Positions 25,467 through 33,077 of a stretch of DNA of 64,000 bases are shown here, one piece after another. The position numbers and the translations under genes are program-made. Every line of letters starts with the position of its first letter. Position 1 is the first letter of the stretch. The notes below the pieces were generated by a model. It did no database searches, was not told the DNA's origin, and worked only from the letters and a program-made list of their open reading frames with translations. The stretch spans positions 310,001 to 374,000 of the forward strand of contig NZ_LR134384.1 of NCBI RefSeq assembly GCF_900637655.1. Reading direction: 5' to 3'. This DNA comes from Segatella oris (GTDB lineage Bacteria; Bacteroidota; Bacteroidia; Bacteroidales; Bacteroidaceae).

Positions 25467-26764
25467 TGAAAGGAAAGAGCACGCTATACAGCACACTATG
25501 GAGCATGGTTGAGCGTTTCTCGAAAACGGGAATACAAGTCTTGTGTACCTTTCTGATAGCCCAGATTGTGCCACCTTCAGAATTCGGACTCGTCAGTATG
25601 ATGTCCATTTTCCTCGCTTTCTCCACGATATTAATTGACAGTGGCTTCGGACAGGCACTCATCCACGAGCAAAAGGTGACCGAAGAAGACAAGTCATCTA
25701 TATTCTGGTTCAACGTACTGTTGGGCATTTCGGTCTATTTCTTATTCTTTATTTGTGCGCCATTCATCGCCGATTTCTATCATGAAGAGAAGCTGACGGC
25801 ATTGATAAGAGTAGCATTCTTGGCCCTGATATTCCAGTCGTTTATCGTTGTTCCGCAAGCTCTTTTCTTCAAATCCATTAGTTTTAAGGTGGTCTCCAAA
25901 GTTTCTTTGGGTTCCATGCTCATGTCAGGTGGAATAGGAATTGCAGTCAGCCTACTACGTAAAGACGCATGGGGGCTTGTGCTGCAAAACCTTTCTTTTG
26001 CAGTTTTCCAAAGCCTTTTGTTCTGGTTTTACAGTTCTTGGAGACCAACAACTACCTTTATATGGTCTTCAGTTAAGAAGTATCTGCGCTTTTCTTTGCA
26101 TCTTTTGGGCAGCAATTCTTTAGCAGCTATCACCGACAACTTAGCCAACTTGATTGTCGGAAAATACTATAACGCAACAATATTAGGCCACTATACCATA
26201 GCAAATAAAATTCCCTACCTCACTGCCGGCACGATTTCTTACTCCATACACCGCGTCAGTTATTCCGTCATGTCAACCTTTCAAGACGACAACAAGAAGC
26301 TAAGTATCTACAGTCAACACGTAGTCGGGACAGCATTCTGGCTGATAGGAAGTATCATGGTGATACTTTTTGTGGGGTCAGACTTCTTTGTTCAAATGCT
26401 TTTACCTGCCGGTTGGGAACCTGTAGCCACCTATCTTCGCTACTTTTCTGTCATTGGTTTTGTCTATCCTTTCTATGACATCAATCAGGATATCCTCCTG
26501 ATCAAGGGACGCACTGACTGGCTTTTCCGACTTGATATCATCAGAAGAACCCTGTTGGTAGCAACAATTCTCCTTGGAATTCAATTCAACATTGTCATAT
26601 TCCTGCGCCTTCTGACACTTTATTATATACTGAATGCTGTTACCGTGAGCTATTTAGCAGGCAGGTTAATCTCCTGCAATATCCTGCAACAGCTATGGCT
26701 TGTGCTGACGACACCAGTCTTTTTCCTACAACGCATGCAAAGAAAATCCAATGAAAATCATTAA
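25466..26764 (+). CDS. Wzx-type polysaccharide flippase
   Basis: 432-aa MATE/Wzx-like exporter with about 12-14 hydrophobic helices. The N-terminal KGKSTLYSTLWSMVERFSKTG and PPSEFGLVSMMSIFLAF segments are typical of the WzxC-like lipopolysaccharide biosynthesis group. I start at the ATG at 25466, which overlaps the GT6 stop by one base (TGATG) and suggests translational coupling; an in-frame ATG four codons upstream (25454) also exists. The C-terminus overlaps the fucosyltransferase gene by 14 bp. It should flip lipid-linked repeat units across the inner membrane. Confidence 0.87.
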   Translation: MKGKSTLYSTLWSMVERFSKTGIQVLCTFLIAQIVPPSEFGLVSMMSIFLAFSTILIDSGFGQALIHEQKVTEEDKSSIFWFNVLLGISVYFLFFICAPFIADFYHEEKLTALIRVAFLALIFQSFIVVPQALFFKSISFKVVSKVSLGSMLMSGGIGIAVSLLRKDAWGLVLQNLSFAVFQSLLFWFYSSWRPTTTFIWSSVKKYLRFSLHLLGSNSLAAITDNLANLIVGKYYNATILGHYTIANKIPYLTAGTISYSIHRVSYSVMSTFQDDNKKLSIYSQHVVGTAFWLIGSIMVILFVGSDFFVQMLLPAGWEPVATYLRYFSVIGFVYPFYDINQDILLIKGRTDWLFRLDIIRRTLLVATILLGIQFNIVIFLRLLTLYYILNAVTVSYLAGRLISCNILQQLWLVLTTPVFFLQRMQRKSNENH

Positions 26765-27623
26765 GATTATAGGTGGACTTGGCAACCAAATGTTTCAATA
26801 TGCATTAGCTGTTGCACTGCAAAAGAAATGGAAAGACGAGGAAATCAAACTCGACTTGCATGGCTTCAACGGCTATCATAAGCACCAAGGCTACCAACTT
26901 GACGAAATCTTCGGCCACAGATTTAAGGCTGCATCGCTGAAGGAAGTGGCACAATTGGCCTGGCCTTATCCGCATTATCAGCTTTGGAGGGTGGGCAGCC
27001 GACTGCTTCCTAAGCGCAAGACCATGGTATGTGAGTCGGCAGATTGCCGTTTTCAAAGTGATTTGTTGAACCTTGAAGGCAGCCTATACTATGATGGTTA
27101 TTGGCAGAATGAACGCTATTTCAAAGCCTTCCGCACTGAGATTATCGAAGCCTTCAAGTTCACACCGCTCGTTGGTGACAGCAACCGAAAGGTTGAAAAC
27201 ATGCTGAAAGAAGGCCGTTTTGCCTCTCTTCATGTCAGAAGAGGTGATTACTTGAAAGAGCCTTTGTTTCAGAACACCTGCGATATCGCCTATTATCAGC
27301 AGGCCATTTCACGACTCAATCAAATGGCAGATCCCTATTGTTATCTCATCTTCTCCAACGACATCGCATGGTGCAAGACGCATATCGAACCGCTATGTGA
27401 CGGGCGACGCACGCACTATGTAGATTGGAACCACGGCAAAGAAAGCTATCGCGACATGCAACTCATGACGTTTTGCAAGCACCACATCATTGCCAACTCC
27501 TCATTCTCATGGTGGGGTGCATGGCTCTCTACGGCAAACGATGGCATCACGATAGCCCCCCACCAATGGTATGCCAATGACCGAAAGCCCTCACCGGCTG
27601 TAGAAGCATGGCTAAAATTATAG
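26751..27623 (+). CDS. GT11 alpha-1,2-fucosyltransferase-like protein
   Basis: 290-aa GDP-fucose-dependent glycosyltransferase of family GT11. Signatures: N-terminal GGLGNQMFQYALA (8-20), the GDP-binding motif HVRRGDY (162-168), and the C-terminal ANSSFSWWGAWL region. Family members add alpha-1,2-fucose to galactose, creating H-type structures. It is the last gene of the exopolysaccharide operon; its ATG lies inside the flippase gene. No GDP-fucose synthesis genes are in the window. The acceptor must be tested experimentally. Confidence 0.9.
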   Translation: MKIIKIIGGLGNQMFQYALAVALQKKWKDEEIKLDLHGFNGYHKHQGYQLDEIFGHRFKAASLKEVAQLAWPYPHYQLWRVGSRLLPKRKTMVCESADCRFQSDLLNLEGSLYYDGYWQNERYFKAFRTEIIEAFKFTPLVGDSNRKVENMLKEGRFASLHVRRGDYLKEPLFQNTCDIAYYQQAISRLNQMADPYCYLIFSNDIAWCKTHIEPLCDGRRTHYVDWNHGKESYRDMQLMTFCKHHIIANSSFSWWGAWLSTANDGITIAPHQWYANDRKPSPAVEAWLKL

Positions 27624-27747
27624 GAATGAAATGCCGACGGCAGGCATTGTAGGGCTTATGATATCAAGACATGCGAGATGAAAAGCTGCCGATACCCTGC
27701 GCATTTTGTAAAGATTGTTAGCCTGTTTTTAACATCTCATGACGCAA

Positions 27748-28074
27748 CCAAATAGAAATGAAAGTCTGCTTTCTACACCTATGTGAAGCCGTTTTGTGGT
27801 TTCGAGGTCGCCACTTCTGTCTTTTTGCGATGTAACTTGACGCTAATCACATCGCTATCTGCCTTAGATTGCACGCTGAAATGAAGCAAATGACGGCCTC
27901 ATTTGATGCAAATCGCATGGCTTTTCAGCGTAATTTCACCTCATCATTTGCCTTAAATTTCATAATGATTTGATTGTCAAGACATTGCAAGATGCCCAAA
28001 AACGGCGCTTATTTGGAGCGAGGATAACTTTCATTTTGAATTCGCAAATCCTGCGAGGGCATTTGTAAAGTTAC
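27748..28074 (+). repeat. Composite repeat, diverged core copy 4
   Basis: The gap between the fucosyltransferase and cysK (27624-28376) holds a diverged core: it begins ACCAAATAGAAATG, carries TGACGC/TGATGC-type words, has the landmark TTTCATAATGATT...CAAGACATTGCAAG, and ends GCGAGGGCATTTGTAAAG. It lacks the GC hairpin units and AT tail. From 28075 to 28376 I see no supported gene; two short ORFs there have no family character. Confidence 0.65.
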
Positions 28075-28376
28075 TTGAAAAGATTTAACCTATTTTCCGC
28101 TTACACGGATAATTGCCCGACAGACAAGTGCTTTGACCATGCAAATCAGGGTAAAAGGAGAAATCGAGACGGCCAGGAAAAAATGTGTATCCACTCAAGC
28201 AACGACTTCAAAGCAATGCATGGCACGGCCTTTTCATTCGTTGATGAGCAGATACACAGTCTGGATTTCGCTCCCATCAGCAGGGTTATCCGTTCTTCAG
28301 AAAGCCTCGTCTGCCCGCTAAAGAACTGAAAAGACGGCCCAAGAGCAGCAATCTGTGGTTAATTCAGCATGCAGAT

Positions 28377-29324
28377 TTATAGCGGATATTCGTCAAATGC
28401 GTAGAGAACTGTAGAGAGATAGCGCTCTCCGGTATCGGGGAAAAGCGTCACAATTCGCTTGCCCTTATTCTCCGGTCTGCATGCAATCTCGGTGGCTGCA
28501 AAGGCAGCTGCGCCCGAAGAAATGCCCACTAAGAGACCTTCCTGCTGTGCCAATTGACGGCCTGTAAGGATAGCTTGGTCGTTCTCTACCTTGAAAACCT
28601 CGTCAATATAGGTGCTGTCATAGGTCTCAGGAACAAAGCCTGCACCGATACCTTGTATCTTGTGAGGGCCGCTCTTGCCACCGCTCAGCACGGGAGAATC
28701 GGCAGGTTCGACAGCAACTACATGTATGTCGGGGTTCTGTTCCTTAAGATATTTGCCTATGCCTGCTACCGTTCCACCTGTTCCAACGCCTGCAACGAAG
28801 ATGTCAACTCTGCTGTCGGTATCCTGCCAAATCTCAGGACCTGTGGTGTGATAATGCATGCGTGGGTTGGCTTGATTAATGAACTGACCGAGGATGATGC
28901 TGCCCTCGATGCTGTCACACAACTGTTCTGCTGCCTTGATAGCCCCTTTCATGCCCTCTTTTCCATCGGTAAGTTTCACCTGTGCACCATAGGCTTTCAC
29001 GAGACTTCGACGCTCAATGCTCATCGTTTCGGGCATCGTGAGGATGAGTCGGTAGCCTTTCACGGCTGCCACCAAAGCCAACCCGACACCCGTGTTGCCA
29101 CTCGTCGGCTCGATAATCGTGGCACCCGGTTTCAGTTTTCCGGCCTTTTCAGCCTCTTCAATCATAGCCCATGCGATGCGGTCTTTCACACTTCCGCCCG
29201 GATTGAAATACTCAATCTTGGCTATGACGGGTGTTTCTACACCGCGAAACTTGGAATATTTGCTAAGCTCCACTAAGGGAGTGTGACCGATAAGATCGGT
29301 AATTTGTCTGTAAATCTTTGTCAT
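28377..29324 (-). CDS. cysK: Cysteine synthase A
   Basis: 315-aa O-acetylserine sulfhydrylase, PLP-dependent, making cysteine from O-acetylserine and sulfide. The PLP lysine is in NPGGSVKDRIAW, the phosphate loop is GVGTGGTVAG, and the substrate loop is EPTSGNTGVG. Full length and typical of CysK rather than CysM. It is a single-gene unit with its own promoter at 29354-29361. Confidence 0.95.
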   Translation of the reverse strand: MTKIYRQITDLIGHTPLVELSKYSKFRGVETPVIAKIEYFNPGGSVKDRIAWAMIEEAEKAGKLKPGATIIEPTSGNTGVGLALVAAVKGYRLILTMPETMSIERRSLVKAYGAQVKLTDGKEGMKGAIKAAEQLCDSIEGSIILGQFINQANPRMHYHTTGPEIWQDTDSRVDIFVAGVGTGGTVAGIGKYLKEQNPDIHVVAVEPADSPVLSGGKSGPHKIQGIGAGFVPETYDSTYIDEVFKVENDQAILTGRQLAQQEGLLVGISSGAAAFAATEIACRPENKGKRIVTLFPDTGERYLSTVLYAFDEYPL

Positions 29325-29353
29325 ATGCTTTGTTTTTATTCATTATCCTGCTG

Positions 29354-29361
29354 CAAAGGTA
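29354..29361 (-). promoter_or_regulatory. -7 element TACCTTTG for cysK
   Basis: TAnnTTTG match on the minus strand, 30 bp upstream of the cysK ATG. Confidence 0.55.
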
Positions 29362-29427
29362 AGGCTAAATCATGACTTGGGGTATCGCATATTCAGGGCA
29401 TATTGCATACCACAAATATGGTATTTG

Positions 29428-30348
29428 CTATGATTTCACGGCAACATCCCGCTTTGACTTACTCTTGATGACGAACCAAACACCTGTGAAAACCAATAGA
29501 ACTGCGAGCCCCTGAAGCCATGTAAAGACACCTATTCCGGTAGCAATGCTGACTGAAACTGCCACGATGGGTTGCACATAATTATAGATGCTGACCACTG
29601 TCGGGCGCAGATAATGCTGGCCAACCATCGTGAGAATATAACTTAAATAGGTGCCGAAAAAGACGACAAAGCCTGCTTCCCACCAACTCTTCAAAGGCAC
29701 TTCGCACCACTGAATGGCAGCAACATGAGTGAAAGAAAACGGCCAGATGAGAAGTGTTGCCCATAGAAACATCCATTTGTTGACCGTGAAAACCGAGTAA
29801 CGCTTAATGAGTTTGTTGAATAAAGAAAGGTAAAGCGCAAACGAAAGTTGGGCACCTATGCACATCAGGTCACCGCGGATGTCACCCACTTTGTCGCTGA
29901 CTGCGGCCGCACTTGTCAGTACTAAAATCACAGCTCCACAGAAACCAACGAACACTCCGAGGGCTTTCTGAAATGTGATAGGCTCTTTCAATATCAGGAA
30001 AGCAAGCACCATGGCGAAGATGGGCATGGAGGTGGTGACGATACTTGAATTGACTGGCGAGGTAATACTCAATCCTATGGTATATAAACATTGGTTACAA
30101 GCCAAACCAAACACGGCAGCTCCGGCGAAAAGTAGCTTGTCGCGAAGAGATACTTTCTCCTTTTTCGTGAACAAAGCTGTCAGCCAAAAGAGTATGGCTC
30201 CGCCCATTACACGCATTGAAACCATGCTGATACCATCGAAACCATGGGTCATTGCGTCCTTCCCCAATGGCGCCATGAGTCCCCAAAAGACTTCGGCCAT
30301 CAGCATACTCAAATGGGATTGGAGTGGAATATTATGTTTGAAATTCAT
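29428..30348 (-). CDS. EamA/DMT family transporter
   Basis: 306-aa inner-membrane protein with ten hydrophobic helices in two EamA repeats; MAEVFWGLMAPLGKDAM opens the first and FGTYLSYILTMVGQHYLRPTVVSIYNYVQP is characteristic of the second (quoted in part). Exporter or importer of metabolites; substrate unknown. I start at the ATG at 30348; the longer frame from 30408 adds 20 residues and would overlap the promoter at 30372-30379. Divergent from the ATPase-DUF4435-sigma operon. Confidence 0.85.
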   Translation of the reverse strand: MNFKHNIPLQSHLSMLMAEVFWGLMAPLGKDAMTHGFDGISMVSMRVMGGAILFWLTALFTKKEKVSLRDKLLFAGAAVFGLACNQCLYTIGLSITSPVNSSIVTTSMPIFAMVLAFLILKEPITFQKALGVFVGFCGAVILVLTSAAAVSDKVGDIRGDLMCIGAQLSFALYLSLFNKLIKRYSVFTVNKWMFLWATLLIWPFSFTHVAAIQWCEVPLKSWWEAGFVVFFGTYLSYILTMVGQHYLRPTVVSIYNYVQPIVAVSVSIATGIGVFTWLQGLAVLLVFTGVWFVIKSKSKRDVAVKS

Positions 30349-30371
30349 TTTGTAAATACAGTTCTTGCGTG

Positions 30372-30379
30372 CAAAAGTA
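30372..30379 (-). promoter_or_regulatory. -7 element TACTTTTG for the EamA transporter
   Basis: TAnnTTTG match on the minus strand, 24 bp upstream of the ATG at 30348. It supports that start. Confidence 0.5.
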
Positions 30380-30422
30380 TAAAAAAATGCGCTCACTACG
30401 CCTTTCATACCGTTTTATTTAC

Positions 30423-30430
30423 TATATTTG
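30423..30430 (+). promoter_or_regulatory. -7 element TATATTTG for the ATPase-DUF4435-sigma operon
   Basis: TAnnTTTG match 21 bp upstream of the ATG at 30451. No other clear promoter is seen before the following two genes. Confidence 0.5.
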
Positions 30431-30450
30431 CGGTATAGATAGCATACGAT

Positions 30451-31260
30451 ATGAAATACGCAGACTATATCGAACAGATTGAAATCGAGTCACTTTGGAG
30501 TGGCACGAAACATATCTTGTGGAATCTCGACCGCAAAGTGAACATCTTAAGCGGTATCAACGGCGTCGGCAAAAGCACAATATTGTCGAAGGTTATCCGT
30601 GGACTTTCACAGGGAGGAGAGTTCCCAAGCCACTTGTTGAAAGGTGTGCATTTGAAAGTTCAGCCGTCAGATGCCAAGTGGATTCGCTATGATGTAATCC
30701 GCTCTTTCGACCGACCTATGGTCAGCAGTGACTCACTTTCACAGATAGAAAACCTGAACACAGAACTTGATTGGCAGCTCTTTCTGCTGCAACGCAAGTA
30801 TCTCGACTATCAGGTTAATGTCGGCAACCGTATCATTGAAGTGCTTCAAAGCGGCGCAGATGACGCTGCTCAGCAGGCACAAAGCATCTCGGATGCCAAG
30901 AAAATGTTTCAAGATATCATCGATGATCTGTTTAAAGAGACCGGCAAACAAATCATCCGAAGTGAAAACGAAATACGTTTCTCACAGCTTGGAGAGGTGT
31001 TGAGACCTTATCAACTGTCGAGTGGTGAGAAACAAATGCTGGCTATTCTGCTGACAGTTTTAGTGGAAGACCGCAAGCCTTACGTGCTTTTCATGGACGA
31101 ACCCGAGGTGAGTCTGCATTTCGAATGGCAGAAACGACTCATCGAACTCATTCTGAAACTCAATCCAAATGTGCAGCTTATCGTGGCAACACATAGTCCG
31201 GCAGTCATTATGAACGGCTGGATGGACCATGTAACAGAGGTGACCGACATCACCCTATAA
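30451..31260 (+). CDS. AAA (ABC-type) ATPase, PARIS AriA-like
   Basis: 269-aa AAA_21/AAA_15-type ATPase of the ABC/SMC-like class. Walker A is GINGVGKST (about 35-43), the signature is LSSGEKQ, Walker B is VLFMDEPEVSLH and the switch His is in VATHSP. A short helical insertion (about 95-180) replaces a long coiled coil. It has no membrane segments. Its neighbour 16 bp downstream is a DUF4435 protein; the pairing of such an ATPase with DUF4435 is the hallmark of PARIS anti-phage systems (AriA/AriB). This ATPase is compact, so it could be a related but distinct system. In the same operon a sigma factor follows. Confidence 0.78.
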   Translation: MKYADYIEQIEIESLWSGTKHILWNLDRKVNILSGINGVGKSTILSKVIRGLSQGGEFPSHLLKGVHLKVQPSDAKWIRYDVIRSFDRPMVSSDSLSQIENLNTELDWQLFLLQRKYLDYQVNVGNRIIEVLQSGADDAAQQAQSISDAKKMFQDIIDDLFKETGKQIIRSENEIRFSQLGEVLRPYQLSSGEKQMLAILLTVLVEDRKPYVLFMDEPEVSLHFEWQKRLIELILKLNPNVQLIVATHSPAVIMNGWMDHVTEVTDITL

Positions 31261-31276
31261 ATGAAATCAGCAGACA

Positions 31277-32365
31277 ATGGGACGCAGACTGAGAGACAAT
31301 ATCACTTCGCATTACTTTGAAGCAGCCAATCGTTTGGCTTCAAAACGTGCGCGCCGAAAGGTCATTGCCTATGTGGAGAGTTACGATGATGTCTTCTTTT
31401 GGCGTACAATTCTAAGTCGTTTTGAAACGCAAGACCGCTATTTTGAGGTCATGCTTCCTACGAGAATGTCACATCTGGAGCGTGGAAAGAAGGCGGCAAT
31501 CAGCAGTCTTCTCAATGGCGTTGGACAGGACATGATCGCTTGTGTGGATGCCGATTACGACTATTTAATGCAGGGTGCGTCGCCCAATTCACGCATGTTG
31601 CTTGAAAATCCCTATGTCTTTCACACCTTTGCCTATTCAATTGAGAACCTGCAATGCTATGCCTCAACACTTCATGACGTTGCAGTGGCAGTGACATTGA
31701 ACGATCACCAAATCTTCGATTTCAATGATTTCATGCGGCAATATTCCGAGGCTATCTATCCTCTTTACGTGTGGAATATCTGGTATTATCGGTCAACACA
31801 CTACGGCGAATTCACCATAACAGACTTCAATCACATTATTGATGTGGGTGACATCAATATCGATTACCCCGAGATTGCACTCGAACGACTTCGCAAGAAG
31901 GTTGGAAGGGCGGTTGAAAAACTGCGCCAACGCAATCCCGATGCACGCGAAAGCTATCAACAAGTGAAAGAAGACATGAAGCGATTAGGCGTCAATGCCC
32001 ACAACACCTATTTATACATACAAGGTCATCACCTTTTCGATCACGTAACATTGCCGTTGCTTGAGCGTGTATGTAATCGGCTTATGCGTGAGCGTGAGCG
32101 TGAAATCAGCAGGCTATCTCTGCATAATGTGCAGTATCAGACCGAGATATCGTCTTACAGGAACAGTGTTGGTGATGCTCAAAAGATGCTTAAAAAGAAC
32201 ATGGGATACCTGCTTTCACCACAGTATGAGCAAATACTTGATGCACTGAAAGCCGCATGGGAGTCAAAAGAAGCGGTTTCGTCAGCGTCTCAACAGGAAC
32301 AAAATAAAACATTGAACAATGAAAATCATCAAAACAGGGAAGCCACTTTCAGAGCGCGAAAGTGA
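31277..32365 (+). CDS. DUF4435 (TOPRIM-like) protein, PARIS AriB-like
   Basis: 362-aa protein whose N-terminal half fits DUF4435: KVIAYVESYDDVFFW (acidic residue after a strand), then DMIACVDADYDYLM (DxD), and PYVFHTFAYSIENLQCY. These are the acidic metal-binding positions of a TOPRIM nuclease fold. The C-terminal half is helical and charged, with Arg/Glu-rich runs. In PARIS the DUF4435 partner is the toxic nuclease held by the ATPase until a phage trigger. The last 47 bp overlap the start of the sigma factor gene, so translation of the two is probably coupled. Confidence 0.75.
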   Translation: MGRRLRDNITSHYFEAANRLASKRARRKVIAYVESYDDVFFWRTILSRFETQDRYFEVMLPTRMSHLERGKKAAISSLLNGVGQDMIACVDADYDYLMQGASPNSRMLLENPYVFHTFAYSIENLQCYASTLHDVAVAVTLNDHQIFDFNDFMRQYSEAIYPLYVWNIWYYRSTHYGEFTITDFNHIIDVGDINIDYPEIALERLRKKVGRAVEKLRQRNPDARESYQQVKEDMKRLGVNAHNTYLYIQGHHLFDHVTLPLLERVCNRLMREREREISRLSLHNVQYQTEISSYRNSVGDAQKMLKKNMGYLLSPQYEQILDALKAAWESKEAVSSASQQEQNKTLNNENHQNREATFRARK

Positions 32366-33077
32366 GTCTTTGAATATTTATCTCAATGAAATTGGAAAGG
32401 AAACCATTCTTTCTGATGACGAAGAAAAGCAGTTGTCAAAGCAAATTATGGCTGGCGGAGCAGCTGCAGAGCGAGCCATCGGCAAACTCACTTCAGCCAA
32501 TCTGCGCTTCGTAGTGTCTATAGCCAAGCAATATGTTGACCGAGGTGTGGCCATTCTTGACCTCATCAGCGAAGGCAACATCGGCCTGATGAAGGCAGCA
32601 AGAAGCTTTGACGGCAGTCGAGGTCTACGCTTTGTAGGCTATGCCGAGCCTTTTGTTCGCAAGGCAGTTGAGGCAGCTGTCAACGAACAGAGTGGCATTT
32701 TCCGTCTTCCCAAGCATGAACACAGCGCAGAAGAAAAAGCCAACAGCCGTGCTTTTTCTGTTGATGCACCGCTCCAAAACGGTAAGAATGTCAACTTACT
32801 CAGCATACTTTCCGACCCTACAGCAGCGCGACCAGACCAAGAAGCCCTTGAAACTTCGGTCAAAGAAGAACTTCGTGAGGCCATGAACATACTTGACAAC
32901 CGCGAAAGAAACGTAGTAGAAGCCTTCTATGGCATAGGACAACCCCACCTCACTTTTGCTGAAATCGGTGAAAAGATGGGGCTGAAACGTGAGCGAGTAC
33001 GCCAGATTCGCAACAAGGCTGTGCGCAAATTAAATCGCAACACCACTTCCGACATGCTCAAAGCCTACCTTGAATAG
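32319..33077 (+). CDS. Divergent sigma-70 family factor lacking region 3
   Basis: 252-aa sigma-70 factor. Region 1.2 is SERESESLNIYLNEIG (11-26), region 2 is TSANLRFVVSIAKQYVDRG...DLISEGNIGLMKAA (about 58-95), and region 4 is LTFAEIGEKMGLKRERVRQI (211-230). Compared with the Bacteroidota primary sigma (about 285 aa), region 3 is missing: region 2.4 is followed directly by a short acidic linker and SVDAPLQNG. The aromatic pair of region 2.3 (WW in YAVWWIRQ) is replaced by PF in YAEPFVRK. It is therefore probably an alternative sigma factor. It starts inside the DUF4435 gene and its end overlaps the convergent neighbour by 13 bp. Confidence 0.85.
   Translation: MKIIKTGKPLSERESESLNIYLNEIGKETILSDDEEKQLSKQIMAGGAAAERAIGKLTSANLRFVVSIAKQYVDRGVAILDLISEGNIGLMKAARSFDGSRGLRFVGYAEPFVRKAVEAAVNEQSGIFRLPKHEHSAEEKANSRAFSVDAPLQNGKNVNLLSILSDPTAARPDQEALETSVKEELREAMNILDNRERNVVEAFYGIGQPHLTFAEIGEKMGLKRERVRQIRNKAVRKLNRNTTSDMLKAYLE

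Noticed and set aside
28075..28329. Short plus-strand ORF before cysK
   Set aside because: No family character, starts in the end of a repeat core, and a second frame is equally open.
28377..29324. Riboswitch or T-box upstream of cysK
   Set aside because: The leader between promoter and start is only about 25 nt.
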